Below, in pieces: positions 13,704 through 21,656 of a stretch of 34,109 nucleotides of DNA. The translations under genes were made by a program, and so were the position numbers. A model generated the notes under the pieces. That model made no database searches. It saw only the letters and a program-made list of their open reading frames with translations, and was not told where the DNA came from. Numbering within the stretch: the stretch's first letter is position 1; every line of letters starts with the position of its first letter. The stretch comes from Alphaproteobacteria bacterium GWC2_42_16 (GTDB lineage: Bacteria > Pseudomonadota > Alphaproteobacteria > UBA9655): the NCBI GenBank assembly GCA_001767835.1, contig MEMA01000004.1, positions 1-34,109 on the forward strand, in the 5' to 3' direction.

Positions 13704-16076
13704 ATGGAGGCATACAAAAATCTAATAACAAATATTAGTTTATTTGTACTAATCGGTGCCATACCCTCCTTAGGCTGGGCAACTGGAATTATGTTACCTT
13801 TCTCGCTTTCAACCCTCTTTCTTTTTGTAGCAGCTTTCTGTGCGGTTCTTTGCTGTAAATCTCGCAGTAATTCGCATTTTTTTAAAAAAGTCCTCTTAAG
13901 TCGGGGAGATGCCTGGGCCATCAGTGATGGAGACAAAATCACTGACTGCTCTCCCTCTTTTCCTGCAACAACGATCCCCCAGCTGAAGGAGTATTTCGAT
14001 CCTATAAATGCAAACAAACTTTCAGCTGCTCTCCATCAATTGTTTCATCAAAAGACGCCATTTCAGTTTCGGCTCAACGCAGCGAAAAGCGACGCCATTT
14101 ATTTGTTTGAGGGTGAGCCTATAGAGGATCGTTTTATTTTGTGGCTAAAAAATATAACAGATCAAGTGCACCAAGAAAAACTTAGTCAGGACCTCTTGAA
14201 AAACCGAGAGGAGCAGCTTCAGAGTCTGCACTTTATCCTTAACTCAATCCCCGTACTTGTTTGGCAACGGAATGAACATCAAAAAATCACTTTTTGTAAT
14301 GCGTCTTATGCTAATGCTCTACAAACAACACCCGAGAAGATCTATGAAGATTCCTTAGAGTTTATTCAGCCCCGCTTTGCTAAAGTTCTCGCTAGAAAGG
14401 CTATTCATACCGGAGAGCTCCAAAGTTTCGAAAGCTCTGCTATTGTGGAAGGCCAAAAACGTTATTTCCGAATTTATGAAGCCGTTCACCCAAACAAAAC
14501 AGGTTGTACCATTGGTCTTGCGCATAACATCACCGAACTTAATGACGTGAGAATGGAGGTGAAACGTCTCATCAAAGCCCATGATGAGGTTCTTGCTCAT
14601 TTATCTACGGCAATTTCCGTCCACGATGGAGAAGGAATCCTCCAATATTACAATCAAGCCTATGTCACCCTCTATAGCTTTGATGAGGAATTTCTTAAGA
14701 CAAATCCCCGCTTAGATGAAGTTCTGGAAGAGCTGCGTAGCCGCCGCCAATTGCCAGAGTTTGCCGATTTCCCGGCCTATAAAAGACAACGTCTTATGCA
14801 GCTCAAAGAGCAAATAGAACCCCTTGAAGGGTTGATGCATCTACCGGATGAACGCACCTTGCGAACTTTTAGCGCTCCACATCCCATGGGAGGATTGCTC
14901 TTTATGAGTGAAGATGTGACTGATTATCTTTCTCTTGAACGAAAAAACAAAACATTCTTGGATGCCTATCAAGCAACCCTTGATAACCTTTTTGAAGGTG
15001 TTATTGTTTTTGGGAGCCACTCTCGCCTCAAAATTTTCAACCCAAGCTTTCTTCGTCTTTGGAACTTTGATGTTAATGATGTTAAAAGTGGTCAACACCT
15101 CACAACAATCATTGATAAATTAAAAGATTTCTTCGACTATGATGAAGACTGGGAAGGGTTTAAGAGCAAGTTTCTTGAGGAGATTACTGATCGCGTCCCT
15201 AAAACTGGGCAATTAAAGCGAAAAGACGGTATGATCATTAACTACAGATATGTTCCTCTTCCTAATGGAGATCACCTTCTCAGCTATACAGACGCTACGG
15301 ATACGCTGCGCATCAAGCACATTCAAAAAGAACAAAAACAAGCGATTGAAACCGCTGAAAAACTAAAGTCTGCCTTTATTACAAACATTTCTTCTGAGCT
15401 GCGCTCCCCCCTCAATACCATTGTCTCCTTTACGGATATTCTTTCTCAGCAGTATTTCGGTCCTCTCAACAAACGTCAAATCGATTATGTCGAAGGAATC
15501 ACAACAAATTCTGAAAAACTCCTCGGCCTGGTCAATGACATCTTAGACCTAGCCTCTCTTGAAGCAGGCTATATAAGCATGGAACACCGTCCAACAAATG
15601 TGCCGAGTCTTTTGAAGTCTCTTGTGACCTTCTTTGATGAAACCGTCGAACAAAACAAACAATACCTTGTCGTTAAATGCCATAAACTAGTTGAAGAATG
15701 GCCTCTTGATGAAAAGCGAGTCAAACAGATTCTTTTAAATTTGATTGCCAATGCTATCAAATTCACGCCCACAGGAGGGGCTATTACGGTCGAGGCTCAT
15801 CTTAACAATGAAACCCTTGAAATCTGTGTTTCTGATTCAGGCGTAGGCATCCCCCCTGAAGAGCAAGAGTTTATATTTAATGATTTTGAAGAGGTTCCGG
15901 ATAGAGAAAAAGCTAAGACCGTTATTGGTCTTTCCCTTGTCAAAAAACTGGTCGAGCTTCACGGGGGCGATTTAGAACTTGAGTCAGAACTTGAGAAAGG
16001 GACAAAGATAACCTGTATTTTCCCAAAACCCGAACAAAGTCTTGTTGAGAAAGACAAGGCCCGAGAAGTCTCTTAA
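13704..16076 (+). CDS. DivL-like multi-PAS atypical sensor kinase lacking the phospho-acceptor His
   Basis: This 790-residue membrane kinase-like protein has two hydrophobic segments (about 8-26 and 30-50) and two to three PAS modules between about 165 and 540. A HisKA-type helix pair (about 548-615) and a HATPase domain (about 655-775) follow. The H-box reads N-I-S-S564-E-L-R-S-P-L, with Ser where ordinary kinases have His and DivL has Tyr. The ATP domain keeps an N-box (L-I-A-N-A-I-K-F-T-P) and D-S-G-V-G-I, but the G2 loop is altered to T-V-I-G-L-S-L. Domain order and length resemble DivL, the cell-cycle regulator acting on the CckA-CtrA pathway. Phosphorylation is therefore unlikely, and a regulatory scaffold role is inferred. 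No clear ribosome site precedes ATG 13704. The stop overlaps the convergent reductase gene. Confidence 0.8.
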   Translation: MEAYKNLITNISLFVLIGAIPSLGWATGIMLPFSLSTLFLFVAAFCAVLCCKSRSNSHFFKKVLLSRGDAWAISDGDKITDCSPSFPATTIPQLKEYFDPINANKLSAALHQLFHQKTPFQFRLNAAKSDAIYLFEGEPIEDRFILWLKNITDQVHQEKLSQDLLKNREEQLQSLHFILNSIPVLVWQRNEHQKITFCNASYANALQTTPEKIYEDSLEFIQPRFAKVLARKAIHTGELQSFESSAIVEGQKRYFRIYEAVHPNKTGCTIGLAHNITELNDVRMEVKRLIKAHDEVLAHLSTAISVHDGEGILQYYNQAYVTLYSFDEEFLKTNPRLDEVLEELRSRRQLPEFADFPAYKRQRLMQLKEQIEPLEGLMHLPDERTLRTFSAPHPMGGLLFMSEDVTDYLSLERKNKTFLDAYQATLDNLFEGVIVFGSHSRLKIFNPSFLRLWNFDVNDVKSGQHLTTIIDKLKDFFDYDEDWEGFKSKFLEEITDRVPKTGQLKRKDGMIINYRYVPLPNGDHLLSYTDATDTLRIKHIQKEQKQAIETAEKLKSAFITNISSELRSPLNTIVSFTDILSQQYFGPLNKRQIDYVEGITTNSEKLLGLVNDILDLASLEAGYISMEHRPTNVPSLLKSLVTFFDETVEQNKQYLVVKCHKLVEEWPLDEKRVKQILLNLIANAIKFTPTGGAITVEAHLNNETLEICVSDSGVGIPPEEQEFIFNDFEEVPDREKAKTVIGLSLVKKLVELHGGDLELESELEKGTKITCIFPKPEQSLVEKDKAREVS

Positions 16077-17095
16077 GCCGCGCCTATGGCTGGCACACCG
16101 CTGGTTGTCGAATATTCAAAGTGATACATCTCTCCAGGATGAACAAAGGACCTTATAGCATAAGCTGCATGGGCTGCCTCAGCAAAGCCCGTTAGGATGA
16201 GTTTAAGCTTGTGAGGGTAGTAAGCAATATCTCCAATGGCATAAATACCTGGGATGTTCGTTGAGCAGTCCTTAGGATCAATTTGAATATGACTAGTGTT
16301 GAGCTGAAGACCCCATTGGGCAATTGGCCCTAAATCCATAGCAAGTCCATAAAAGGGGAGCAAAAATTCCGCTTGAATTTCTCTTGTCTCTCCTTCAAAG
16401 GACTTAACCGTGACACGCTCAAGAACGCCATCTTGCCCTGCAAGACTTTCTAACTGAAAAGGAACGACAAGATCAATCTTGCCTGCCTTAGCAAGAGTTT
16501 GAAGTTTTGCTTCACTTTCAGGGGCTGCGCGGAATTTGGAGCGACGATGAACCACTGTGACCTTTTTTGCAATTTCAGCAAGGGACAAGGCCCAGTCTAC
16601 CGCTGAATCCCCTCCCCCCGCAATCACAAGATTTTTACCACGAAAATCCTCACGATTTTTTACGTAATAGAAAACACTTTTTTCTTCAAAGCTTTCAAGG
16701 TGTTCTAGTGGCGGACGATTAGGTCCAAAAGCCCCCACGCCCGCTGCAATAAGAACGGCCTTTGCTTCGATTTGTTGCCCCAAAGAAGTCTCAATCTGCC
16801 ATAAATCATTTGCATTTTTTTCAAGTTTTAGGACTTGTTGACCAAGGTAATAAACAGGCTTAAAGGGAGCGGCTTGACATTTGAGTTGATCAATCAGCTC
16901 ACCTCCCAAAATTTTGGGGTGCGCTGGAATGTCATAGATTGGTTTTTCTGGATAAAGGGCTGCGCATTGGCCTCCTGGAATATCTAAAGCATCAATCACA
17001 CAGCACCTAAGGCGCATCATGCCGCATTCAAAAATGGCAAAAAGGCCTACGGGCCCCGCTCCAATAATAATCACATCAGTAGATTGAAGTGCCAT
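16073..17095 (-). CDS. Ferredoxin/flavodoxin--NADP(+) reductase, thioredoxin-reductase-like
   Basis: This 340-residue FAD/NADPH enzyme passes electrons between NADPH and ferredoxin or flavodoxin. The FAD-binding site I-I-I-G-A-G-P-V-G-L-F is at the N-terminus and a second dinucleotide site V-I-A-G-G-G-D-S-A-V-D lies near residue 155. The redox CxxC of true thioredoxin reductases is absent. The C-terminal G-D-I-A-Y-Y-P-H-K-L-K-L-I-L-T-G-F-A-E-A-A-H-A-A matches the YumC-type reductase family. It overlaps the end of the convergent kinase gene by four bases and lies 82 bases downstream of carD, from which a hairpin separates it. Confidence 0.9.
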   Translation of the reverse strand: MALQSTDVIIIGAGPVGLFAIFECGMMRLRCCVIDALDIPGGQCAALYPEKPIYDIPAHPKILGGELIDQLKCQAAPFKPVYYLGQQVLKLEKNANDLWQIETSLGQQIEAKAVLIAAGVGAFGPNRPPLEHLESFEEKSVFYYVKNREDFRGKNLVIAGGGDSAVDWALSLAEIAKKVTVVHRRSKFRAAPESEAKLQTLAKAGKIDLVVPFQLESLAGQDGVLERVTVKSFEGETREIQAEFLLPFYGLAMDLGPIAQWGLQLNTSHIQIDPKDCSTNIPGIYAIGDIAYYPHKLKLILTGFAEAAHAAYAIRSFVHPGEMYHFEYSTTSGVPAIGAA

Positions 17096-17118
17096 ATCTT
17101 TATTTCTCTTGTGTTTCT

Positions 17119-17167
17119 AAAAAGAAAATCCCCGACTTTCTCAAAAAAATCAAGAAAAATCAGGGAT
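17119..17167 (-). terminator. Probable terminator of carD (minus strand)
   Basis: On the minus strand, ATCCCTGA (17167-17160) pairs with TCGGGGAT (17135-17128) with one G-T pair. An inner TTTCT/AGAAA pairing is also possible, and a T-rich run TTTTCTTTTT (17128-17119) follows. This would reduce read-through from carD into the reductase gene. Confidence 0.5.
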
Positions 17168-17177
17168 CGAAGAAAAC

Positions 17178-17678
17178 TTAGGCTGCAGCTAAAATAGTCT
17201 CAACTTTTTGAACTGCATGCTCAGGATCAATACTTTCAACAGCAGCTATTTCACCAGCAAGCCGTATAAGAGCATTTTGATACACTTGGCGCTCACTGTA
17301 GGATTGCTCAGGTTGGCTTGCCGTACGATAAAGCTCACGAACAACTTCTGCCAATGAGACGGGGTTCCCGGAATTAATTTTTGTTTCATACTCTTGGGCA
17401 CGGCGGCTCCACATGTTACGACGAACGCGAGCCCTTCCTTTCAAAGCATGAATTGCTTTTGCCAGTTCTTTTGAAGACGAAACTGGTCGCAGCCCTGATG
17501 TGTTTGCCTTAGCAACTGGAAGTCGCAAGGTCATTCGATCCTTCTCAAAGGAAATAACAAACATCTTTAAGGAATGCCCAGCTACCTCTTGAGTCTCAAT
17601 TGATTTAATTCTACCTACACCATGCGCTGGATAAACTACATGGCTTCCACACGAAAACGAAGTTGATATCTTTGACAT
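17178..17678 (-). CDS. carD: CarD family transcriptional regulator
   Basis: CarD proteins bind the RNA polymerase beta subunit through an N-terminal Tudor-like domain and stabilise open promoter complexes, notably at rRNA promoters. The RNAP-interaction domain is clear (about residues 8-65): G-S-H-V-V-Y-P-A-H-G-V-G-R-I, then V-I-S-F-E-K-D-R-M-T-L-R-L-P-V. The helical DNA-binding part follows with R-R-N-M-W-S-R-R-A-Q-E-Y and the L-A-E-V-V-R-E-L-Y region. At 166 residues it is normal. A strong GGAGGG site lies five bases before the ATG. Upstream are a promoter and a perfect palindrome, so it is probably regulated. Confidence 0.95.
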   Translation of the reverse strand: MSKISTSFSCGSHVVYPAHGVGRIKSIETQEVAGHSLKMFVISFEKDRMTLRLPVAKANTSGLRPVSSSKELAKAIHALKGRARVRRNMWSRRAQEYETKINSGNPVSLAEVVRELYRTASQPEQSYSERQVYQNALIRLAGEIAAVESIDPEHAVQKVETILAAA

Positions 17679-17783
17679 TTTAACCCTCCGCTAAAAGTTG
17701 CATAAAGAGTTTTCTGATCTACTTTAATCAACGTAGAAAAAAAACTTTAATCCCGAACAATCGTTAACAATTTATTAACAACT

Positions 17784-17813
17784 CTTATATAAGTACCATT
17801 TTTTTTCTTTCAA
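17784..17813 (-). promoter_or_regulatory. Candidate promoter of carD
   Basis: On the minus strand TTGAAA (17813-17808) and TATAAG (17789-17784) are separated by 18 bases. The predicted transcript start near 17777 gives a leader of about 100 bases. The -35 hexamer lies within a perfect inverted repeat (17809-17829). Confidence 0.45.
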
Positions 17814-17829
17814 TGCCATAGGCATTGAA
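17809..17829. repeat. Perfect palindrome overlapping the carD -35 element
   Basis: TTCAATGCC (17809-17817) and GGCATTGAA (17821-17829) are exact inverted 9-base arms around a 3-base centre. No T run follows on either strand, so an operator is more likely than a terminator. It sits in the 246-base gap between the mscS-type gene and carD, which otherwise shows only AT-rich sequence. Confidence 0.55.
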
Positions 17830-17924
17830 CCACGCAGAAAAACAAGATTTTAAGTTAGTCAATAGAAATTTTTTGTTTAATTTTCGCATGTTACAAAAGT
17901 TAAGAAAGAGTTAAAAAAGATTCC

Positions 17925-19991
17925 TTATTTTTCAATGCGATACTCTAAAGAGACCTGGCGGGGGATTGCCGGCGGTATTTTATGCTCTTGGAGATATTTC
18001 TTTAAAAGCCGATTAAAAGCCCACTTTACTTTAAAATGCTGGCCGGGCTTTGTCTTTAGAATCGCTCTTATTTCAAACGCATAATCACTCACTTCGTTAA
18101 CCCCGCTGATTTCAACTGGCTCGACCAGGAGGGATTTTGTGCCTTTATCCTTACGAAGGTCTGACGAAATTTTTTCAATGATTTCAAAGACTTCATCAAT
18201 ATTAGCTTCAGTTCCCACTTTAAAGAGCATGACCGCTGCCGAATAATCCCTGTTTTGGTTGCAGAGAGTTGTGATGCTTCCGTAGGGATAGATATAAAGA
18301 GCCCCATCAGACGCACGAAGACGTACGACGCGTATAGTTAAGGATTCTATGCGTCCCATTTGATCATTAATGACAACCAAATCACCCACAGCAAAGGCGT
18401 CTTCCAAGAGCATAAAAAAGCCTGTCACAAAGTCCTTAATTAATGATTGCACACCAAAGGAGAGACCAATAGAAAGAATACCCACAGTGGCTATGATTGG
18501 AACAATTTCAACACCAAGCTCTATAATAATCAACAAAATCGCAGGAGTCCAAACAGCAATACGCAGGACATTTCGACTCACACTTGAAATGGTTTTATAC
18601 CGTGCGAGCCTTTGAATTTTCGTCTCATCCAAGGACTTTTTTTCTCGATTTAAATAACGCTTAAGAAAATCGTTCCCCACACGCGTGATCAATAGTGCCA
18701 CAAAGATAATCATAAAAATACTAAAGGATTTTTGGGCCAAAAGCTTAACGATGGGCGAGAAGAGAAGATATGTTGGATCCCAACCCCACAATTCAAGAAT
18801 GAGAATAAATGAAGCAAGTTTAAGTAAAAGAATAATAGAAAAATCTAATTGGCTTCCATAATGGCGAATAAAGAAGGCTAAAGGACGAAAGTGATGGCGC
18901 AAATAATACTCAAAGACAAGAATGCGAACTTTACGTACTTCAAAACTTGCAATCCTCAACAGAGGAAAAACTGAAACCGTCAGCAAGGTTTTCCAAACGA
19001 TACTTTGGAAGGGATCAATTTTTCGCGTGATCCAGCTCATATAACTGACCATGATTAAAGCAATAAGCGGAATATAAATATATCCTAAATAACTCAATAC
19101 TGCTTTCTTCAGGGGCGTAATTTTAGGCTTTTTAAGCTCTTTTCTGAAGTAGTTCTTTAATTCGTCATGCAAAGAAGCCATCATGAATATGGCAAGGACA
19201 AGAATGATTAAAGTAGAACCTTGCAGAAGCAAACGTTCACCTGAAGCAGGAAGATTAATTAAATAGCCAACTTCCATAGCAAAAAATCCAAAGAGCGCAA
19301 TAATCCCCATGCGTCGGATCCAGCGATAGGCTGACGCAAGAGTCTTTCTCTTCAAAGGAATATGCTTATGATCATCCGATGCGGGCTTCAAGAAAAGATG
19401 GGCCACATTCAAAAGAATCCATATCGTCACAGCTCCTGAACTTATCATTCTAATAATTTCTAGAATGACAAGAGTCTGCGGGCCTAAGAGCCGAAAAATG
19501 GCATAGAAAAGAAAGCCAAAAACTAAGGGGGCAACACAACAGAGAAGAGTAGCAACAAAGAGGTTTGCTTTATTATAAGGAGAAGGAGCTTTTCCTTTGT
19601 ACAGAAAACTGTTTATTTTTGGCCGTAGCCAAACAGTTAATGTTCGCGAAACAGCAAACGCCGCAAGAAAGGCAATTAGGAAACGAAGGCTAAAACTTCC
19701 AAGCAGAGCTCGCATCTCAGGGTTTTTAAGGCTTGAGATGAACCATTCCCCTGTTTCAACAAAGTCCTTGAGAGAGACAAAGGCCTCAAAAGATTTCTCC
19801 AGCAAATCTTTCAAAAAGTCATACACAGCGGAAAAAACATTAGCGCTAATCTCACTGACCTTAACGGGCTTTATGGGAGGGATTACCGGAGGCGCCTCCT
19901 TTTGAGCTCCCAGCAAGGGAATGTACTTACTTGCTCCGCTAAAGCCTTGCAAGACCACAAAGCCAAACATTAATAGAAAGAGCCGTTTCAC
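17925..19991 (-). CDS. MscS-family mechanosensitive channel protein, large form
   Basis: This 688-residue inner-membrane protein is expected to act as a tension-gated channel in osmotic shock. An N-terminal signal peptide (about 1-20) and a periplasmic segment (about 25-90) precede roughly ten hydrophobic helices. The MscS core is near residues 500-590. Its pore helix region is G-I-L-S-I-G-L-S-F-G-V-Q-S-L-I-K-D-F-V-T-G-F-F, and the beta domain is F-A-V-G-D-L-V-V-I followed by G-R-I-E-S-L-T-I-R. The C-terminal alpha/beta domain ends near 680. The size matches the moderate-conductance, multi-helix MscS relatives rather than the small MscS. It is a monocistronic gene by layout. Confidence 0.9.
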   Translation of the reverse strand: MKRLFLLMFGFVVLQGFSGASKYIPLLGAQKEAPPVIPPIKPVKVSEISANVFSAVYDFLKDLLEKSFEAFVSLKDFVETGEWFISSLKNPEMRALLGSFSLRFLIAFLAAFAVSRTLTVWLRPKINSFLYKGKAPSPYNKANLFVATLLCCVAPLVFGFLFYAIFRLLGPQTLVILEIIRMISSGAVTIWILLNVAHLFLKPASDDHKHIPLKRKTLASAYRWIRRMGIIALFGFFAMEVGYLINLPASGERLLLQGSTLIILVLAIFMMASLHDELKNYFRKELKKPKITPLKKAVLSYLGYIYIPLIALIMVSYMSWITRKIDPFQSIVWKTLLTVSVFPLLRIASFEVRKVRILVFEYYLRHHFRPLAFFIRHYGSQLDFSIILLLKLASFILILELWGWDPTYLLFSPIVKLLAQKSFSIFMIIFVALLITRVGNDFLKRYLNREKKSLDETKIQRLARYKTISSVSRNVLRIAVWTPAILLIIIELGVEIVPIIATVGILSIGLSFGVQSLIKDFVTGFFMLLEDAFAVGDLVVINDQMGRIESLTIRVVRLRASDGALYIYPYGSITTLCNQNRDYSAAVMLFKVGTEANIDEVFEIIEKISSDLRKDKGTKSLLVEPVEISGVNEVSDYAFEIRAILKTKPGQHFKVKWAFNRLLKKYLQEHKIPPAIPRQVSLEYRIEK

Positions 19992-20042
19992 TATATCCTC
20001 CTGAATCTAATTCCTCAAAAATTTTACTAGATATGGATAAAA

Positions 20043-20069
20043 CTTAACATGTACAAATGACATGTTAAG
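20043..20069. repeat. Perfect inverted repeat between mscS-type gene and toxin-antitoxin pair
   Basis: CTTAACATGT (20043-20052) and ACATGTTAAG (20060-20069) are exact 10-base inverted arms with a 7-base centre. It lies 52 bases upstream of the channel gene start and about 110 bases upstream of the antitoxin. No T tract follows on either strand, so it resembles a regulator binding site more than a terminator. Confidence 0.5.
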
Positions 20070-20118
20070 CAATAACTTAAGTGCAAAAGAAAAAATAGGA
20101 GGCAAGATACAAAAAATA

Positions 20119-20160
20119 TTGGCTATTTTGTCTAATATATCTATAATAGACTATATAGAT
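20119..20160 (+). promoter_or_regulatory. Toxin-antitoxin promoter with overlapping operator palindrome
   Basis: TTGGCT (20119-20124) and a perfect TATAAT (20142-20147) are 17 bases apart. Inverted arms ATCTATA (20139-20145) and TATAGAT (20154-20160) straddle the -10 and the predicted start. That is the expected place for an autoregulatory Phd-type antitoxin operator. Confidence 0.55.
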
Positions 20161-20177
20161 GATTGGAGGAAAAACTT

Positions 20178-20435
20178 ATGCGTACGATTTCTGCTACAGA
20201 AGCCAAGCAATCCTTAGGTATGATAATAGATATGTCTCAGAGAGAACCTGTTATAATACAGCGTCAACATAGAGATATTGCCGTCCTTCTCTCAATGCAT
20301 GACTATAATCGATTGAAAGGAACTCAACTTGAAGCCTTTAATATTTTTTGTGAGAAGATTGCCCAGAAAGCTAAAGAAAGAGGATTGACCGAAAAAAAAT
20401 TAGAGGCGTTATTAAAGGATGATTCAAAGCAATAG
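20178..20435 (+). CDS. Phd/YefM-family antitoxin
   Basis: This 85-residue DNA-binding antitoxin begins at ATG 20178 behind GGAGG. Its N-terminal M-R-T-I-S-A-T-E-A-K-Q-S-L-G and the P-V-I-I-Q-R-Q-H-R-D-I-A-V-L-L-S-M segment are classic Phd/YefM. The helical C-terminus (about 50-85) would wrap and inhibit the toxin. The gene overlaps the toxin start by 17 bases, ensuring coupled translation. The palindrome over the promoter suggests it represses its own operon, as known for the family. Confidence 0.92.
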   Translation: MRTISATEAKQSLGMIIDMSQREPVIIQRQHRDIAVLLSMHDYNRLKGTQLEAFNIFCEKIAQKAKERGLTEKKLEALLKDDSKQ

Positions 20436-20829
20436 GTTTGTTGTTGATACAAACATTTTCATTAGTCAGCTACTTTTGCCTTCCTCACTGCCAGGAAAAG
20501 CTTTTCAAAAAGCGCTATCTTCTGGCATTCCTTTAGTTTCAGAAGAAGTTCTATACGAATTGGCTGATGTTTTAGGGAGAAAAAAGTTTGATCCTTATCT
20601 TTCTCTTGAGGAAAGACAAGAGTTTCTCCGCCAGCTCTCCTCAATTGTGGAGGTTGTTCAGAATGTCGTTTCATTAAAAGCTTGTAGAGACCCGAAAGAT
20701 GATAAATTTTTAAGCTTAGCTATCAGTGGTCGCGCTGAGTTTGTTTTAACAGGAGATAGAGATCTCCTTATCCTTGATCCTTTTAAGGATATAAGAATTT
20801 TCTCCTGCTCGAGATATCTTGAAAAATGA
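20419..20829 (+). CDS. PIN-domain toxin (putative endoribonuclease)
   Basis: This 136-residue PIN nuclease-fold protein is the partner of the Phd-type antitoxin. The acidic metal-binding residues are in place: V-V-D-T-N-I near residue 10, V-S-E-E-V-L-Y-E-L near 45, C-R-D-P-K-D-D-K-F-L near 93, and L-T-G-D-R-D-L-L near 115. The form R-D-P-K-D-D-x-F and T-G-D-x-D-L-L matches the PIN toxin group usually written COG1569, rather than the shorter classical VapC. Family members cut RNA, and all catalytic residues appear intact, so the module may be active. A weak hairpin (20825-20856) with a T-rich tail could end the transcript. Confidence 0.9.
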   Translation: MIQSNRFVVDTNIFISQLLLPSSLPGKAFQKALSSGIPLVSEEVLYELADVLGRKKFDPYLSLEERQEFLRQLSSIVEVVQNVVSLKACRDPKDDKFLSLAISGRAEFVLTGDRDLLILDPFKDIRIFSCSRYLEK

Positions 20830-20888
20830 CATCTTACCTTTACAGGCTGTGTCATTCTCTTTTCTTCTAAATATATAGCCTGGGAAGA

Positions 20889-21224
20889 TTAAAAAAGTTT
20901 CTGCCCATTTTCAACGCGCGGATTAAGGGTTGCAAGGCAAACGGCACCTTGTTTATCTTGGCATCCTAACATGAGGAATTGGGATTCAAAACCTGCAATA
21001 TTTTTTGATCCCAAATTAACAGCTCCCAAAACCTGCCTTCCCACTAGGGTTTTAGGCTCATAGTGAACCGTGACTTGAGCTGAAGTTTGTAAAACCCCAA
21101 TTTCAGGACCAAAATCAACCCAAACTTTATAAGCGGGTTTATGAGCACGTGTAAAAGGCTCGGCTTTCACCACTGTCCCTGAGCAAATGTTAACTTTTTC
21201 AAAATCAGCATAGGTAATAATCAT
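20889..21224 (-). CDS. csaA: CsaA-type tRNA-binding domain protein
   Basis: This small (111-residue) OB-fold protein belongs to the EMAP-II-like tRNA-binding group; Bacillus CsaA is described as having export-related chaperone activity. Visible motifs are G-T-V-V-K-A-E near residue 18, P-A-Y-K-V-W-V-D-F-G, L-Q-T-S-A-Q-V-T, V-G-R-Q-V-L-G-A-V-N-L-G-S-K-N-I-A-G-F-E-S-Q, and L-N-P-R-V-E-N-G-Q-K-L-F at the end. The start at 21224 is chosen for its AAGGAG site; an upstream in-frame ATG at 21254 would add ten residues. It converges with the toxin gene. Confidence 0.9.
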   Translation of the reverse strand: MIITYADFEKVNICSGTVVKAEPFTRAHKPAYKVWVDFGPEIGVLQTSAQVTVHYEPKTLVGRQVLGAVNLGSKNIAGFESQFLMLGCQDKQGAVCLATLNPRVENGQKLF

Positions 21225-21254
21225 ATCAAGTTCTCCTTGTTGAAAAATATTCAT

Positions 21255-21392
21255 GTAATTTAAATGAGAAAAGTGCCCTTAGGCTAAACAAGGTAGCAAC
21301 TTATCGCTTATAAAGAAGCGCACTTTTTGTGAACTTGCTATAGGTCATATGAAGAATATGATCATTGAAAGAGGAAGAGTCAATAGCCTCTA
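21255..21392. other. Intergenic region with possible secondary structure
   Basis: AAAAGTGC (21269-21276) and GCACTTTT (21320-21327) are inverted, with a smaller CGCTT/AAGCG hairpin just inside the second arm. It may form a weak minus-strand terminator for the upstream small genes. No coding frame is evident. Confidence 0.3.
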
Positions 21393-21611
21393 TCAACTGC
21401 CCCGACAAGAAGAACATCCTGCACTGGTATCCCCACGGGGTTCATTGATGAAGGAATTCATCTCGCCTGTAAGCCGCTGATCGAGGGGCCCCTTGTATTC
21501 ATGGAGGGGTTTAAGGGGAAAGATAAACCCTTGAGGTCCATCCTCCGCGCATAAGGCATGAGGAAGAAAGAGGAGAGATACTAAAAGCGATAATTTTAAT
21601 TTTTTTCTCAT
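21393..21611 (-). CDS. Small secreted protein, unknown family
   Basis: This 72-residue protein has a good Sec signal peptide (M-R-K-K-L-K-L-S-L-L-V-S-L-L-F-L...A-L-C-A). The mature part is about 50 residues and ends in G-C-S-S-C-R-G-S, giving a single CxxC at the C-terminus. The ribosome site is weak (AAAGAA). It lies 45 bases downstream of another small secreted gene on the same strand, so the pair may be co-transcribed. No family is recognised. An R-G-D triplet near residue 60 is probably coincidental. Confidence 0.55.
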   Translation of the reverse strand: MRKKLKLSLLVSLLFLPHALCAEDGPQGFIFPLKPLHEYKGPLDQRLTGEMNSFINEPRGDTSAGCSSCRGS

Positions 21612-21656
21612 TTCTTTGTAAGACCTCGAGCAAAAAGACAGGGGTTCAGGACGCGG

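Noticed and set aside
21430-21440. R-G-D triplet in the small secreted protein, reminiscent of integrin-binding motifs
   Set aside because: Three residues in a short sequence are expected by chance and nothing else supports adhesion.
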